A stretch of DNA of 64,000 nt from contig JANUWI010000001.1 of NCBI GenBank assembly GCA_025504975.1, positions 4,092,001 through 4,156,000 of the forward strand, given 5' to 3'. Within the stretch, counting starts at the first letter, position 1. Each line of letters begins with the position of its first letter. Under the pieces are notes generated by a model that did no database searches, was not told the DNA's origin, and saw nothing but the letters and a program-made list of their open reading frames with translations. Both the position numbers and the translations under genes were made by a program. Source of the DNA: Plenodomus lindquistii. Lineage: Eukaryota; Ascomycota; Dothideomycetes; Pleosporales; Leptosphaeriaceae. This document shows positions 22,659 to 33,844 of the stretch, piece by piece.

Positions 22659-24619
22659 GGTCAATCAAGTACATTCCTTCTCCTTTAAACCCTGAAAAAC
22701 AACAGGAGAGGATGCATGCCTGCGTCCTCGAAATGGAGACTCAACGACTTGATGGCTGGTGTGGTTGAAGTCTCATCCTAAGACAATGATTAGGACGATG
22801 TGCGCTGTCGTCCACTCGAAGTAGCAGAATTGTATCATGAAGATGTACATATGCTTTGTGTTTCGGTTCCAAAACAGCCTTGAAACGTATGGGTGACTTT
22901 GCTGGTGGGCTATATATACTTTTAAATAACACGTGCATGAGAGAACATACTTTGTTGGAGCGGAGAGGGAAAGTAATCGTTTAAAGTTATGAGGGTATAT
23001 ATATATACCTCCTTGCACTCTCCGCTTTGTTTCTTCAATACTCTTTCCCTCAAGCTTCTTGGGTCCTTTGAAAAGGTTCTGAGGACGACCAATGTCCGTC
23101 TTCCTCAAACCCAGACGACTCAAGGCTCATGATTGGCGTCGTCAAGACTTAGATCTCCACAGCACAGGGTGCTGCTGGGCGGGTCGAAGAGACGTTGTCC
23201 AAGTCACGAATGGTACATTCAGCGTTACGCTGAATGTGCAAGCGATCTTGGTAATTAGTCCTTGCGTAGCTTTGCGCTTCCTGACAGTACGCTCTTTGAT
23301 ATTAGTGTCTCAGGGGTCAGACATGGTTTTGTTGATGACGCGGCAACGGCATGTGGACCTTGTTTATATAACCCCTCCACTTATCACCCAATCTTCTCTC
23401 CATCGCTCATACTTCTCCCCGAATCCTTCGAAAGCATGGGAAGGCAATTGCATGTCTGTGTCTGTAAAAACGAAAAGAAGAGAGCCATGGTTGGCGTTCA
23501 CGAAAAGTCCTTTTATTTCGATCAATGGAGCGTGGAGAAAAAGTGCATAATGCCATGATTGATGATTGGCGTGTGAAATGTGCCTTGAATCTGCGGCTAT
23601 CCTACGTTTCAGTCACCTTTCAATCCATACACGGTAGGGATCTATTTTGCTTTTGGAAGATCAAGATGACAGTGCATGATGGAGGAGAAGAGACGGCGAG
23701 GTCCCAGGGTTTATAGACTGCCACTTTGCCAAGCCATTCCACGAGCGACGTTCGAGTACGGAGCACAAATCAATTCCATTTCTCCAATTGTTCCAGGACA
23801 CGCACCACTCATGGTGAGCTCCGCAGTAGCTTTCGGAGTGTTGCAAAGGTACAGCGAGACCGCGGAGGTATCCGTAGACTGTATACATCTTTTCTTTCTG
23901 CTCAGTCCACTTGTGCAAGGTATTGCCACTCTTCTGAGTCCAGAAGGTGGGGCGATGTGAGAAAGACTAATTCCCGTACCCTGGACGAACTATACATATA
24001 AAATACTACTATTCTAAGATTTTTGGTGACACCTAGATTGTCATCATTGTTCCTTTATCAATCATTCCCTATTGTTATAGAAGAGGCGGAGGAGCGAAGG
24101 GAGATATTCATAACCCCATCTCCATCGGCAAATACACAAACACATAAGATGTTGAAACCCATTTATCTTGATAGGGACCAACTCATACGTGAATCCTGCT
24201 ATATGTTCGAGATGTTCAAGACTCATGTTGTCTCCTTGTTGGCTTCCGAAAATACAGGGCGCAGCGAGGCCGCAGAGACATGTATCCCAAAGCGCTCCAT
24301 TTTGGCCGGTCCGCACAGCTTATCAATTCTATGATATCCGAACATCACCGAGAAGACATCGAACCTAGAACTTGAGATTCCAACTCTGTCCAGACCATTC
24401 CGTGTTTGTGTTGTAGATTTCTCAAGACGCCGCCGCGCCATGTGTGGGTCCCGCTTCTTATTTTTGCTCAAAGACAAAAGACATGAAGTCTTTCCATGCT
24501 ATTTTGATAATTGCTAATGCACACACGGTGATGAAGAGACGAAGTGTGATGAGAGAAAGACTTATATAGCTCCCTGGTTTAGTTTCGATCGCACAACTCA
24601 TCATAAAGGCTGTATTGTG

Positions 24620-24750
24620 ATTTCGATACTCTCACAGGGGCAGAGAGCCATACAGCGTGAGCTCCGAGATTTCAAGCCCCAAAACACATCACAGCAGTCG
24701 CGATCTCTTTCGATACTCCCACAGCAGCAAAGATCCATCCAGTGTATTGT
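24620..24750. repeat. ~88-bp direct repeat, first pair
   Basis: A block TTTCGATACTCYCACAG followed by GCARAGAKCCATMCAG occurs at 24621 and 24709. The same core motif returns at about 25205 and 25297. Confidence 0.65.
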
Positions 24751-25189
24751 GTGTGGCTTTTCGACACAGCAATTCCATCAGCACGACCTTCAGCGATTTG
24801 GAGTATCTGCGAAGAGGAATCTCGCAGCGACGCCGGCCATCAGGTTGTACGGCGTATCTTTTAGCGTACACTTCTCATACGATAATGGAGCCTGCTGTTT
24901 TGAAACCCCGAGGGCAGGTAGGTATGATGCAGCCCCAAGTCAGGAAGAGATGGAGTTTATATACACACCTCTTCATTTATCTAGGCAACTTATGAGATGA
25001 ATTTCCTATGCGTGCCTCCAATCTGTACTTGGTATTTTGACGCAGCCAACCTCCCCACAACATCTCCTTCTTCCTCCTTCTTTTCTGATCCGCGACACAA
25101 CTTCGCTTCTCGCAGAGAAACATGAAAGTTCACTTTGGTTGGTTTTCGACCCCGGAACACCCAGCCTATACTCTCGCTTTCTCGTCTTT

Positions 25190-25320
25190 TCTCAACACCC
25201 CTGCACACCGCGCAAAGAGCCATCAGGAATCCTTGTTCTTGTTCTTCGAAAATAAGCACATGCACTGGTTCATTCTTCATTTCTCAACACCCCTCCACAC
25301 CGCGCAGAGAGACATACGGA
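25190..25320. repeat. ~92-bp direct repeat, second pair
   Basis: TCTCAACACCCCTSCACACC followed by GCGCARAGAGMCAT occurs at 25190 and 25282. It shares the CARAGAGCCAT core with the pair at 24620-24750. Confidence 0.7.
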
Positions 25321-25650
25321 TTGAGCTTTCCGTTTTCGAAGCTGAACTTGCCGTGTGTGGATGATGATAAGTGTGACGGAGCAGATGTCGTCGGTATTTA
25401 TACACGGCCCCCAGTGGCCAGTCAGTTGCGCATCATGTGAATGAATCAAAGCATTTGTAGCACACATGTAGAATAAGTCGCGCGCTGGATGATCATACCG
25501 ACATGGTTTCCATGGCTGCGAATTTCGACAGTCGGTTTTCCTGTGATGTCACGGATGCGTGGAATCGGTTTGTGGTAGTGCTAATGACGAGTAGCGAAGT
25601 CATGGAGGGAGAGAATGTACGCATGGAGAGGTGTATATGAGACAAATGCT

Positions 25651-25917
25651 CATTTCTTATATCGCAGGTATCGCGTAGTCCATCAAAGTCCACGCCATTG
25701 ATTGCCATCCATGCTAGAATGACTTCGTGTTTGACTATAGGACCAACTGTACCAGCTTCGTCGGCTCTGTCCACACCACTTGCCTAATGCCATCACCAGC
25801 CCATCATAGTATCACCGTGAAGCAAACCCTTCGACATTCGACGTTACCAGTGAATAATCATCTTCCAATCCAAGTCAGTACCTGACTGTGCGATGGAGAT
25901 CTTCCGTCTCCAGAACG
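25651..25917. other. Short intergenic stretch, 3' flank of the exonuclease-domain gene
   Basis: No feature beyond the likely 3' UTR of the minus-strand gene. Confidence 0.4.
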
Positions 25918-28169
25918 CTAGAGGAGATCGGGATAACCTACCTGAGGTCCCGCTTGAGTGCTGTACGGCTGAACTGGAGCATTCGGGTCGTACAGGGCAC
26001 GTCCACGGTTACCATAGCCACGACCACGACTTCGGTCACTTCCTCGCTCGCGTGCTCGTCCACGGCGGCCAGCGCCATCTATCTGGCCTCGACCGCGACC
26101 AGCATCTTCACGAGCTCCACGCAAATCTGCACGATAATAACCGCCACGCTGTGAGGCCATGGCTCCACGTCCACTGAAAGAACCACCACGAGTATGACCA
26201 CGACCACGACCACCGGCCATACTGGACGTGCCTCGCGGGACGTTCTGGGCTGGGCTCGGTGGGGGGATGCTGCTTGGTACCAGAGGAATCGGATGTCCGC
26301 CATCGCCGTCGCCTTCGAGCTGATTCCAGCCGTCCTGCTCACTCTTGACCCTCTCATAGGCCTCTTCCACTGCGGCGTCAAGTTTAGCTTTAGCTTCCTC
26401 TTCACGATGCTCCTCAAGCGAGTAAGAGCCACGTAGAGTCGCCTCGCGGACGCAGATTGCGAGCATAGCTTGAACAGTAAAGACCGCATCATTGCCCGCG
26501 TTGTGAGCGTAGAAGCCATCGAGGTCGAAGGAGTCAAGAATCTTGGTCAATTTGGTTGCTTGTGATTCGCGACGCCAAACTTGGTACATGATGGCTGTGT
26601 CGAGCGCCTCGATGATGTTGTCCACCCTGGTCGCATCAAAGCCCAACTTCTGCAGGTATTGAATGTCACCAGAAGTATCGTGGCCCAGGAAGATGAGATT
26701 TCGCTTCTCATTGGTGTCCAAGTGGGCAGGCCCTAGGGTATATGCGCTGCCAGCGCCGTTGGAAGCATGCGCACCAAATGGGGCAGAGAAGCATTTAGCA
26801 ACGTGTTCCGCCGCTTGATCAAGAGGAATGAAGGTAGACTCGCCGAACTTGAACTTGTCGGGATAGCCACTCACGTACTTATGGTTGACGAGATGACGAT
26901 GTTCATTAATACGGAAGTGTCGTGCTCGTACCTTCTTGCTCCACTCCGTGCCGTCGACGCCAGGGGCAACACCAAGCAAGTCACGGGTGTCAAGAGTGGC
27001 AATTCCAACCTCTGTGATTTTATGATGAGCTTGCTCGTATGACTCGACGTCGACACAGACGAAGACGACAGAGCGATCAAACGTAAAAGGGACTGGCGTG
27101 GCTGCGTTAACGACTAGAGACTCATTAGCAGGAGTCATCTCGGCCTCAAGGCTACCGCGAAGCCCTAGATAGCGCTGTGCGCGTTTGAAATGGTCTGCCA
27201 TGGTCTTCTGCTTCCCGAGCCGATCTTGAGCCTTCTTCGCCCTTGCCGCCTTGCTCTTCGCCTTCTGGACGTCGTACAAGTCATCCATGAGCTGCCTGAA
27301 GAGCTCATGAGTGGAAGACTCAAGCGGCGGATGAGATGCTTCGCCCGCCGCGCGATAACTGTGATCAGGAATAGTGTTCACCATATTGTCGTACTCTTCG
27401 CGCGATTGTGAGCGACCGAGATATCGAGGCTGACAACGCGGGTGGTTGGGGAAGTGAGCCACAAGACCCTCTTCTCGCTGCTGGTCGGTGATTCGAAGAC
27501 CAAGCTTGAGGTGTGCGTTGATCTCGCTGAGTAAGGTCTGTACCTGGCTCTCACGGACGAGGAGGATGGGCTTGGCGTCAGGTTCGATATCCCAGATGTA
27601 GTAGCTGCGGTGACTGTGAGAAGAAGGATGCGTCGTGATTGGCTTGCCCGAACTTACAGTTCCCATTCACGTGCCCAAAATTTGCCTTGGTCGAAGAAGG
27701 CAGACGCAACGTCCTGTGAGGAATCGCGATTACAGAACTTGTAGGGGTATTTGGCCAGCGCCTGGATCGGCGTAAAGTGATGTCGAGGAGAAGCTAGATC
27801 CCCTCGCTGGAGGTCTGTGGCTGGGAGCTTGGTAGTCTGAGGTAGTGAGGTGGGTGGCATAGGAGTCGTCTTGGGGTTGTAGGAGCTCTCGGCGTCTTTC
27901 ACCCATACGAATCGGCGGTCAGATTCGTCATCAGCAGTGGTGGCTTTGGTGGCAGGCTTGACAGGGCGGTGGGCCTTGTCCATGCCAATCGGTTTGCTGC
28001 GAATTGGTAGGGTGGATGCTCGTGATTGCTCTGGTTCCAGCGCCACAGCGCCACGCTCGTTATCGTCGCTGGCGGTTGTTTGAGCTGATGGCACAGGTGT
28101 ATCGGGCAAGGCATCGACATCTTCTTGTACGAGCTTGCGCAAGCGTGCAAGACGCGCTGAGGATGCCAT
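25918..28169 (-). CDS. DEDDh (DnaQ-like) exonuclease-domain protein with RGG tail, Gfd2/YDR514C-like, 735 aa
   Basis: Exon 1 is 28169-27658 and exon 2 is 27613-25918, with a 44-nt intron (GTAAGT to CACAG). The N-terminal 170 residues are disordered. The nuclease domain spans about 310-560 and has all three exonuclease motifs: CVDVESYE (DxE), LGHDTSGDIQYL and HNAGNDAVFT (HxxxxD). It should therefore be catalytically competent on RNA or DNA 3' ends. The last 130 residues are rich in RG/RGG boxes (for example GGRGRGHTRGG), typical of RNA-binding proteins and a target for arginine methylation. The domain type is that of fungal Gfd2/YDR514C-like proteins. QIP, the Neurospora quelling exonuclease, has the same nuclease fold and is an alternative. 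A GTAGGT near the end could start a further short intron; the simple reading ends in YPDLL. Divergent from the ING gene. Confidence 0.85.
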
Positions 28170-28974
28170 GGTGCGTGGTGATGAAGAAGAAGGACAGAAC
28201 GATGTGGATTGGGGAAGGTGCAGAGGCGCTGGAGAAGTTGGTCTGGGAACAGCAAACACAACGGGAAGCGGCAAACGGCGGAAGCGACAGGTGAGGTTGA
28301 CCATATCTTGCCTGACGCTGAGTGAAGATGCGTGTTAAAATGTAGAAGGGCTAGATGTGAGATTGTAGCATGCAGATGTCTAAGACCGACTGTGGGTGAG
28401 ATGCGGTGGCCCCTGATGAGACATATGCCAGACGTACCTCAGAGGTGGTGCATGATGAGTATTTGGAGAGAGCACGATGTATCTAGAGGTCTACGAGACA
28501 AGGTACAAAACAGGATGCAGGGCTCACAGTGGGAATACTATCTGTGTGTGCTGTGGCAATGACGCGTCGATGCACGCGAGAGTCTATGCGAGTATGAGCC
28601 ATGAGCACCGACAGATGTAGACTCGGAGACTACAAGAGTGAAAGGCGACGCACGTGATCTGTTATGGTATGGAACAGGGCTGACGACAATGCCGAATGAG
28701 TGACGGGAGGGTCGTAGAGGGGCGGGCACGGGTGTTCCTGACGATGCGCCGGTGACTAAGCCGCAAACACTCTAGCGTGCCTGCGCGACGACATGCGCGC
28801 CCTCCACGACGACACGGGCAGCCACGACGCAGGCCGACGACCGCCTGCGCACCCCCCGCCGTCCGCGCACTCGCAGCCGCCCTGATTCTGCTCTCCCACT
28901 CCATCGACGCGTGGCTCGAGAGTCTGACGCGCGCATCCGCCGCCTCTCAACCCGCGGCCTCCTCGCCATGCGCC
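28170..28974. other. Divergent promoter region, 0.8 kb
   Basis: Lies between the exonuclease-domain gene (minus) and the ING gene (plus). No TATA box is evident. The frame of the ING gene is open upstream to 28777, so an extended N-terminus cannot be excluded. Confidence 0.5.
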
Positions 28975-31509
28975 ATGTCTGACGCCGACGATGCGCCTGA
29001 CACGGCCGTCGCTGCGCCCAACCCAGACGCCCAGACGACGGTCAACGACTTCCTCGACTACACCGAGTTCTTCCCCTCGGACCTGCAGCGCTCGCTGACG
29101 CTCATCACCGACCTCGACCTCACCGCCCGCGACGCCGTCCACGCCGTCCACGACCTGACGGCCCTGTACGGCAAGCTGCCCTCGTTGCCCGAGCAGGACC
29201 GCCCCGACCCCGTCGCCCTGCGCCGCCAGATCGCCCACCACCTGCGCAAGGCCATCGACCAGCGCGAGTATGCCTACACCGAGGCCTCGCGCCTGTACGA
29301 GGTCGCCGTGCGCCACTACCAGCGCTCCACCGTCATCAAGAAGAAGCTCCAGGCCCAGCCAGAACCCCCCTCGCGCGATCCCACGCCCCCGCCCGTCTCG
29401 CCCACCGCCCACCGCCCGCTGAACCGCAACTACGAACGGCCCCCGCACCTGCGCCTGACCTTCGACGCGGGCCGCCATGGCGCCAACACCTCGCGCCCGC
29501 GCGACCGCCACAAGAAGACGGCCGTTTCCGTACCGCGCGCCCGCTTCCGGAGACACAGCGCCTCTTCAGGCTCAGACTCAGACAACATCCATGTAATGCC
29601 ATCGCCCAAGAAGCGCAGGGACCGGGACAGGGCAAGGGACCGCCAGCACAAGTCCAGTCGACCGCGCGCCCCCGGCGTGCTGGGCACCAACGTACACAGC
29701 TCAATCGCAGGCATATCTACGAGCAACGCACTTGCCCTGCTTGCCCCACCGCCGCCCGATGCCCGCCCTGGCTCCAAATGGGCGCCATGGGGCAAGCTCA
29801 CCGAATATGAAATGGCCGTGCTCAGGAAGCAGATGAAGAAAAACGCCGTCTGGACGCCCAGTCTGACCATGGTCAACCGCGAACTCGAGAAGAAACACCG
29901 CACCCAGAGGGATTACGACATCGAGAAGGCTCGCTGCGACGCGGCAGGAGAGGAAATAATTGACGAAGAGCCCGAGACACTGCAGCAGATCATGACAGCC
30001 TCTGGTCTTGGCCAATTAGCTCCGCATGGGCCTGCAGCAGAAAATCCCCCGGCGCTCAGTGAGCCCCCAGAAGACGAGCACAGGGAAGAGACTGGCCCTG
30101 TCAGCATCCGCCTCAAGCCAGTCGAAACCAAAGAAGGTAGGAAGCTAGATCGCCTCTCGCAGCGTCAGCAAGCGATGCGTGATGCGCAAGACCTTGTCGA
30201 CGCCACAGAGAAGATCAAACAAGCTGCAAATGAGCTGAAAGGGCTGACCTTCGGCTCTCATGCAGTAGCTACACCCTCAAGTCAAAGGAAGCGCTCAGCT
30301 GCCCGGTCAGCTACCAAGCGAAAGCGCGACACATCTCCCGCACCTGACGAGGATGTTCAGCTCACAAGAGAGGCTTCGATAGCGACTGTAGCGACACAGG
30401 ACAGTACAGCGCGGGCACCAGAACCCAAGCGTGTCAAACTGCATCCCCCAGCGCCCGAGTCCATCGCTTCTCCTGCGCCTACTCCTTCTGCTGTGTCTAC
30501 TCCACGAGGAAGTCACACATCTGTTGCGCCCTCGCCTGCACCTCACACTCCGGTCCCGCTGCCAGAAGTAACCAAGACTCTGGCGCCAACTAGTGTCCAG
30601 GTACCACTCGCGCCGGCCGGCCCCAGCACCCCCAAGCTCATCAAGATTGCGCCAAAACCGCCGAGCAGACTGCCTACTCCTGTTGCAGAAGAGCCAGCAG
30701 CACCCGAAAGCTCTCCAGCACCGGTCTTGGTCGTTGCTCCGCCGCCAGCAACTACAGCAGCGGCATCAAGGCCACGGCGTGAGTCCGTTGCACCCAAAGT
30801 CACGAGTCCGCCAGAGCCCGCCGCACCGCCTGTCAGGAGTTCCAAGGCTTCAACTCCAGTACCCGAGCCAGTACCTGAGGCTCCCTCTCCTGATCCTGCC
30901 CCCGCTCCAGCCCTCCGTCCTCGATCTGCCCGTGGCCATGTTCCAACGCCCAAGGCGCAAAGCGAGGAGCCAAAGCCAATGGAGCTCAGTCGGATCACAC
31001 GCGAGACGCGTCGTCATAGTCTCTTCGGCCAACCTGGTATTGCTGAGAACCCACAAGGGACACGCACGAGCTCTCGCAGGAAACCGCCCCCAAAGGGTGA
31101 GGTCACGGCTGCCGAGGCTGGTCAGAAGACCGTCACCAACGTCAAGCGTGCACAAGGTAGCAAGAACAAGAAAAAGAGGAGGACAGAGGAGGAAGCTGAG
31201 CAGGTTGATGATATCGACCCAAATGAGCCCAAGTACTGCATCTGCGATGACGTTAGTTACGGGGCTATGATATCGTGCGATAACAACGTAAGTTCAGGTC
31301 CCAGCTTACTTCTACTTTATGCTCATGCTGACGTCTTGTAGTGCGATAAGGAATGGTTTCATCTCCCCTGTATGAACATGACTGAAGAAGATATCCCCTC
31401 CCGTCGCGCCAAATGGTACTGCCCCGACTGCCGCGCTGCTCTCAACACGGACGCATATGGCAATCCTCTAGTTCCGCCTCCACTGCCTGGAAGGAGAGGC
31501 AACAGGTAG
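28975..31509 (+). CDS. ING-family chromatin protein with C-terminal PHD finger, 826 aa
   Basis: ING proteins are subunits of histone acetyltransferase or deacetylase complexes, and their PHD finger reads methylated H3K4 in the nucleus. Exon 1 is 28975-31287 and exon 2 is 31342-31509; the 54-nt intron (GTAAGT to TGTAG) falls inside the PHD finger. The N-terminal 130 residues match the ING helical region (FLDYTEFFPSDLQRSL, then ITDLDL). Residues about 150-740 are disordered, rich in Pro, Ala, Ser and Lys, with several basic stretches. The PHD finger (about 750-815) shows YCICDD, SYGAMISCD, EWFHLPC and WYCPDC. The loop CDNNC is one residue shorter than the usual CDNxxC, either a real variant or a splice-model detail. 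I preferred the ATG at 28975 (MSDADD) over the in-frame ATG at 28777, whose product would begin with an Arg/Ala-rich run. Confidence 0.9.
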
Positions 31510-32056
31510 GCCAACCCCTTCTTCTATCTACACGTGCGATGCTGAGTCTCAAGGGGATGGAGTACTTAGGTTTCTCAGGTATGTGTGAGTGAATTGGTGA
31601 TGTAGCACTGGTGCTGGAGACAGGAGCGAAAAATAGGAGGTACCGCGTGTAAGGACTTAATCTGGCCCTGGTCTTCTGTTACGATATTCTCTCGCTTTCG
31701 ATTGCGACTTTGATCTTGGGATTCGGTAGGGAAACACTACAGGTTAACGTTACGACATGGTGTCGGAGTTACAGGAGTTTGCAGTGCGCTCTACGGACGA
31801 CTGTACAAATGACATTTTTTTCTGCTCTTCTTACAGTCATGGACGGTGTACCTCGTGTATCGGGTGTTTGCGCCTCTGGAGTGATCATGGGCACGATCAT
31901 CACGCAGTTGCTTGATTGTTTGTGGCTCTATTGCAAGGTTTCTAGACAATTATTTAGTGCTAGGCTCGTTCCTATCTCCGCAACATCTCATGATTGCCCG
32001 TTCCAGCAAGAGTTGAGCTCTCCGTCCAGCTTTGCTCTATCAACCCCTAGGGTATG
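31510..32056. other. Intergenic between the ING gene and the ankyrin cluster
   Basis: Likely 3' UTR of the ING gene. No gene supported. Confidence 0.45.
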
Positions 32057-33361
32057 ATGGAATCGACCAAAGGTTGGAACAGTCTCCCAAATGACCTCAT
32101 CGATAGCCTTCTAGTGTATCATACGGAGATGGTCGGCATTACTAAAGCCTGGAAAGCTCGCGTTGTTTGCCGTACGTACCGCGATACATCGCTGCTCCCA
32201 GACATGCTAACAGCTCCCAGGTGCCGTCTACAATTCCATCGTATATCATTTCACCCATCATATTCAATTACCTAGATTCTCCACCGGCGAACCCCCATAT
32301 TTACACATGTTGCCTCATGGCAAATTGATATACCGGGCACCGGGACACATTATCCTGAACCACATTCAGGAAGAAGTTTTAAGAAGCGATATTCGTAAGG
32401 CGAAGAACGAACGCGTTGCGCAACATCTGGATGTACTCTTAGCTTTGGGATCATGCCAGAGCCGCTATGCGCTGCCGCGTACAATGGACATATCGAGGTG
32501 GTAAAGTTCCTGCTTGGAACACTGGAGAGTGAGAAGTCATCTTCGAAACATCTCACTCGCCGCATGCACTCAGCAATCAAATATGCCATCATGTCCGGAC
32601 ATCACGAAATTGTGGAGGAGCTTATCAACTTCGCAAGAACGATCGGCGCCAGAACACGATGTCCCAGTATCAGCTGCCCCCTCTCCTGCAGCTGCGAAGA
32701 CGACTGCACAACAACATGGCTCAGCAGCGCAGTCATTTCAGGCTGCTTCGCCACATGACTCGCGACAATCTCTGCATTTTACAAAGTCCCAAAAGACAAG
32801 CCTGATGCTGGCCCGCCTCTACTCCATCAGCTCTACAGATTTGGACGACTGGAACTTGTACATCGTCTTATTGAATCGGACCTAGTCGACATCTACGCGA
32901 TGCGAAACGACGGTCTGCGCACCGCAGCACAGTACGGGCATCTGCACCTCATTTCATTCTTCCTCGACCGGGGAGCAAACATCAACCGCAGCAATTTCTT
33001 CCGCGGCAACATCGACGCCAGCAGCATCCCCGTTGTCCTCGCTGTCCGCAACATACGCATTGGAGTGGTGAGAATGCTACTTGCGCGTGGCGCTCAGATC
33101 AACAAGACTGTAGCGCGGGAACTTGATCGTGTCTTGTGCGGAATCAAGTGCATACAGTGGGGTTGGGAGGCTGAGGAGCAACGCGTCTGGCCGTTAGGTT
33201 AATATATTGCGCTTATGATTGTGAGGATCAATAAGCCGTATAAGTATAAGGGTGAGGAAGTGTACCAGCGGCTGGTTGATGAAGTGGAGAGGGATGGGTA
33301 TTGGAGAGAAGCAGTTGGGCGATTGCTCGAGGGGATATCGAGAGATCAGGGTGTAGCTTGA
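32057..33361 (+). pseudogene. F-box-like/ankyrin family, copy 1, disabled
   Basis: Exon 1 (32057-32171, 115 nt) encodes an F-box-like start (SLPNDLIDSLL, then AWKARVVC). A 49-nt intron (GTACGT to CCCAG) follows at the position and phase seen in the other copies. Exon 2 begins like its paralogs (AVYNSIVYHF). It then lacks about 85-90 residues, changes frame near 32440-32453, and resumes with PEPLCAAAYNGHIEVVKFLL, which matches PEPLSAAASTGELDMVHFLL of copy 2. The frame is then cut by TGA at 32756-32758 and TAA at 33200-33202, while homology continues to a stop at 33361. An internal deletion, a frameshift and two stops leave no doubt that a full protein cannot be made. It stands at the head of a tandem cluster of three. 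Confidence 0.85.
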
Positions 33362-33844
33362 GTGTAGCCGTGCTATCTACTGTAGCTGCTGGAAATGATG
33401 GCAGGGTAAGAGCTTAACAGACTGAGGTTCGTGGTGTTGTCTTCCTATCTTGTCTGGCTCGTTCAGCTTGTCGAGGTGGTCAGGCCATGGAGAGGTCGGT
33501 CGCCCATGAATCTCATAGCTGTCACTTTCTTTTTCTTCTTCACCGGCAACGGTCTTCCTCGTTACTTAAAGTCACGCCTCGTGCTTCTCAAACGCCATCC
33601 GGAAGGAACGCGTCAAACACTACCCGGGTGTCGTCTTTGCTCACGTGCTCTGCGCTGGCCACAATCTTGGCGATACCACCAGCACTTGAATGTTACCCGC
33701 CCATCCTCCTTCCTTCTTCTCCAAAATTCCAAATTTCGCAGTCTCACATTCGGTTTGTCTTATTCAGTTGCATAAGCGGTGAGTCTAAGCTCATATTGAC
33801 ATGCTCAGCTTCCTCAACTAACACACGAACAGATCAACGTCACG
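33362..33844. other. Spacer between family copies 1 and 2
   Basis: Presumably holds the promoter of copy 2. No separate gene seen. Confidence 0.4.

Larger units (their letters stand above)
22445..25650 (+). repeat. Second region of repeated TATA-headed, promoter-like units
   Basis: TATA-like boxes occur at 22452, 22911, 22996, 23363, 23710, 23991, 24562, 24956, 25395 and 25633. Most are preceded by a GATGANGAG-like purine block and followed by CT-rich DNA, as in strong fungal promoters. Units at 22452, 22996 and 23363 share, 87-112 bp after the box, an ATGTCYGT-like block. About 35-50 bp further on comes a CATGATTGGCGT-like block, with an extra copy at about 23565. Translated, the blocks resemble short peptides starting MSV/MSI with a DWR or WL motif about 15-20 residues on. 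No frame is long or well conserved. Spacing is 80-570 bp. The style resembles the 40-1390 array, suggesting one superfamily. Confidence 0.55.

Noticed and set aside
28756..29556. 266-codon minus-strand frame opposite the ING gene
   Set aside because: Gly/Arg/Val-rich shadow of GC-rich ING codons; lacks any domain.
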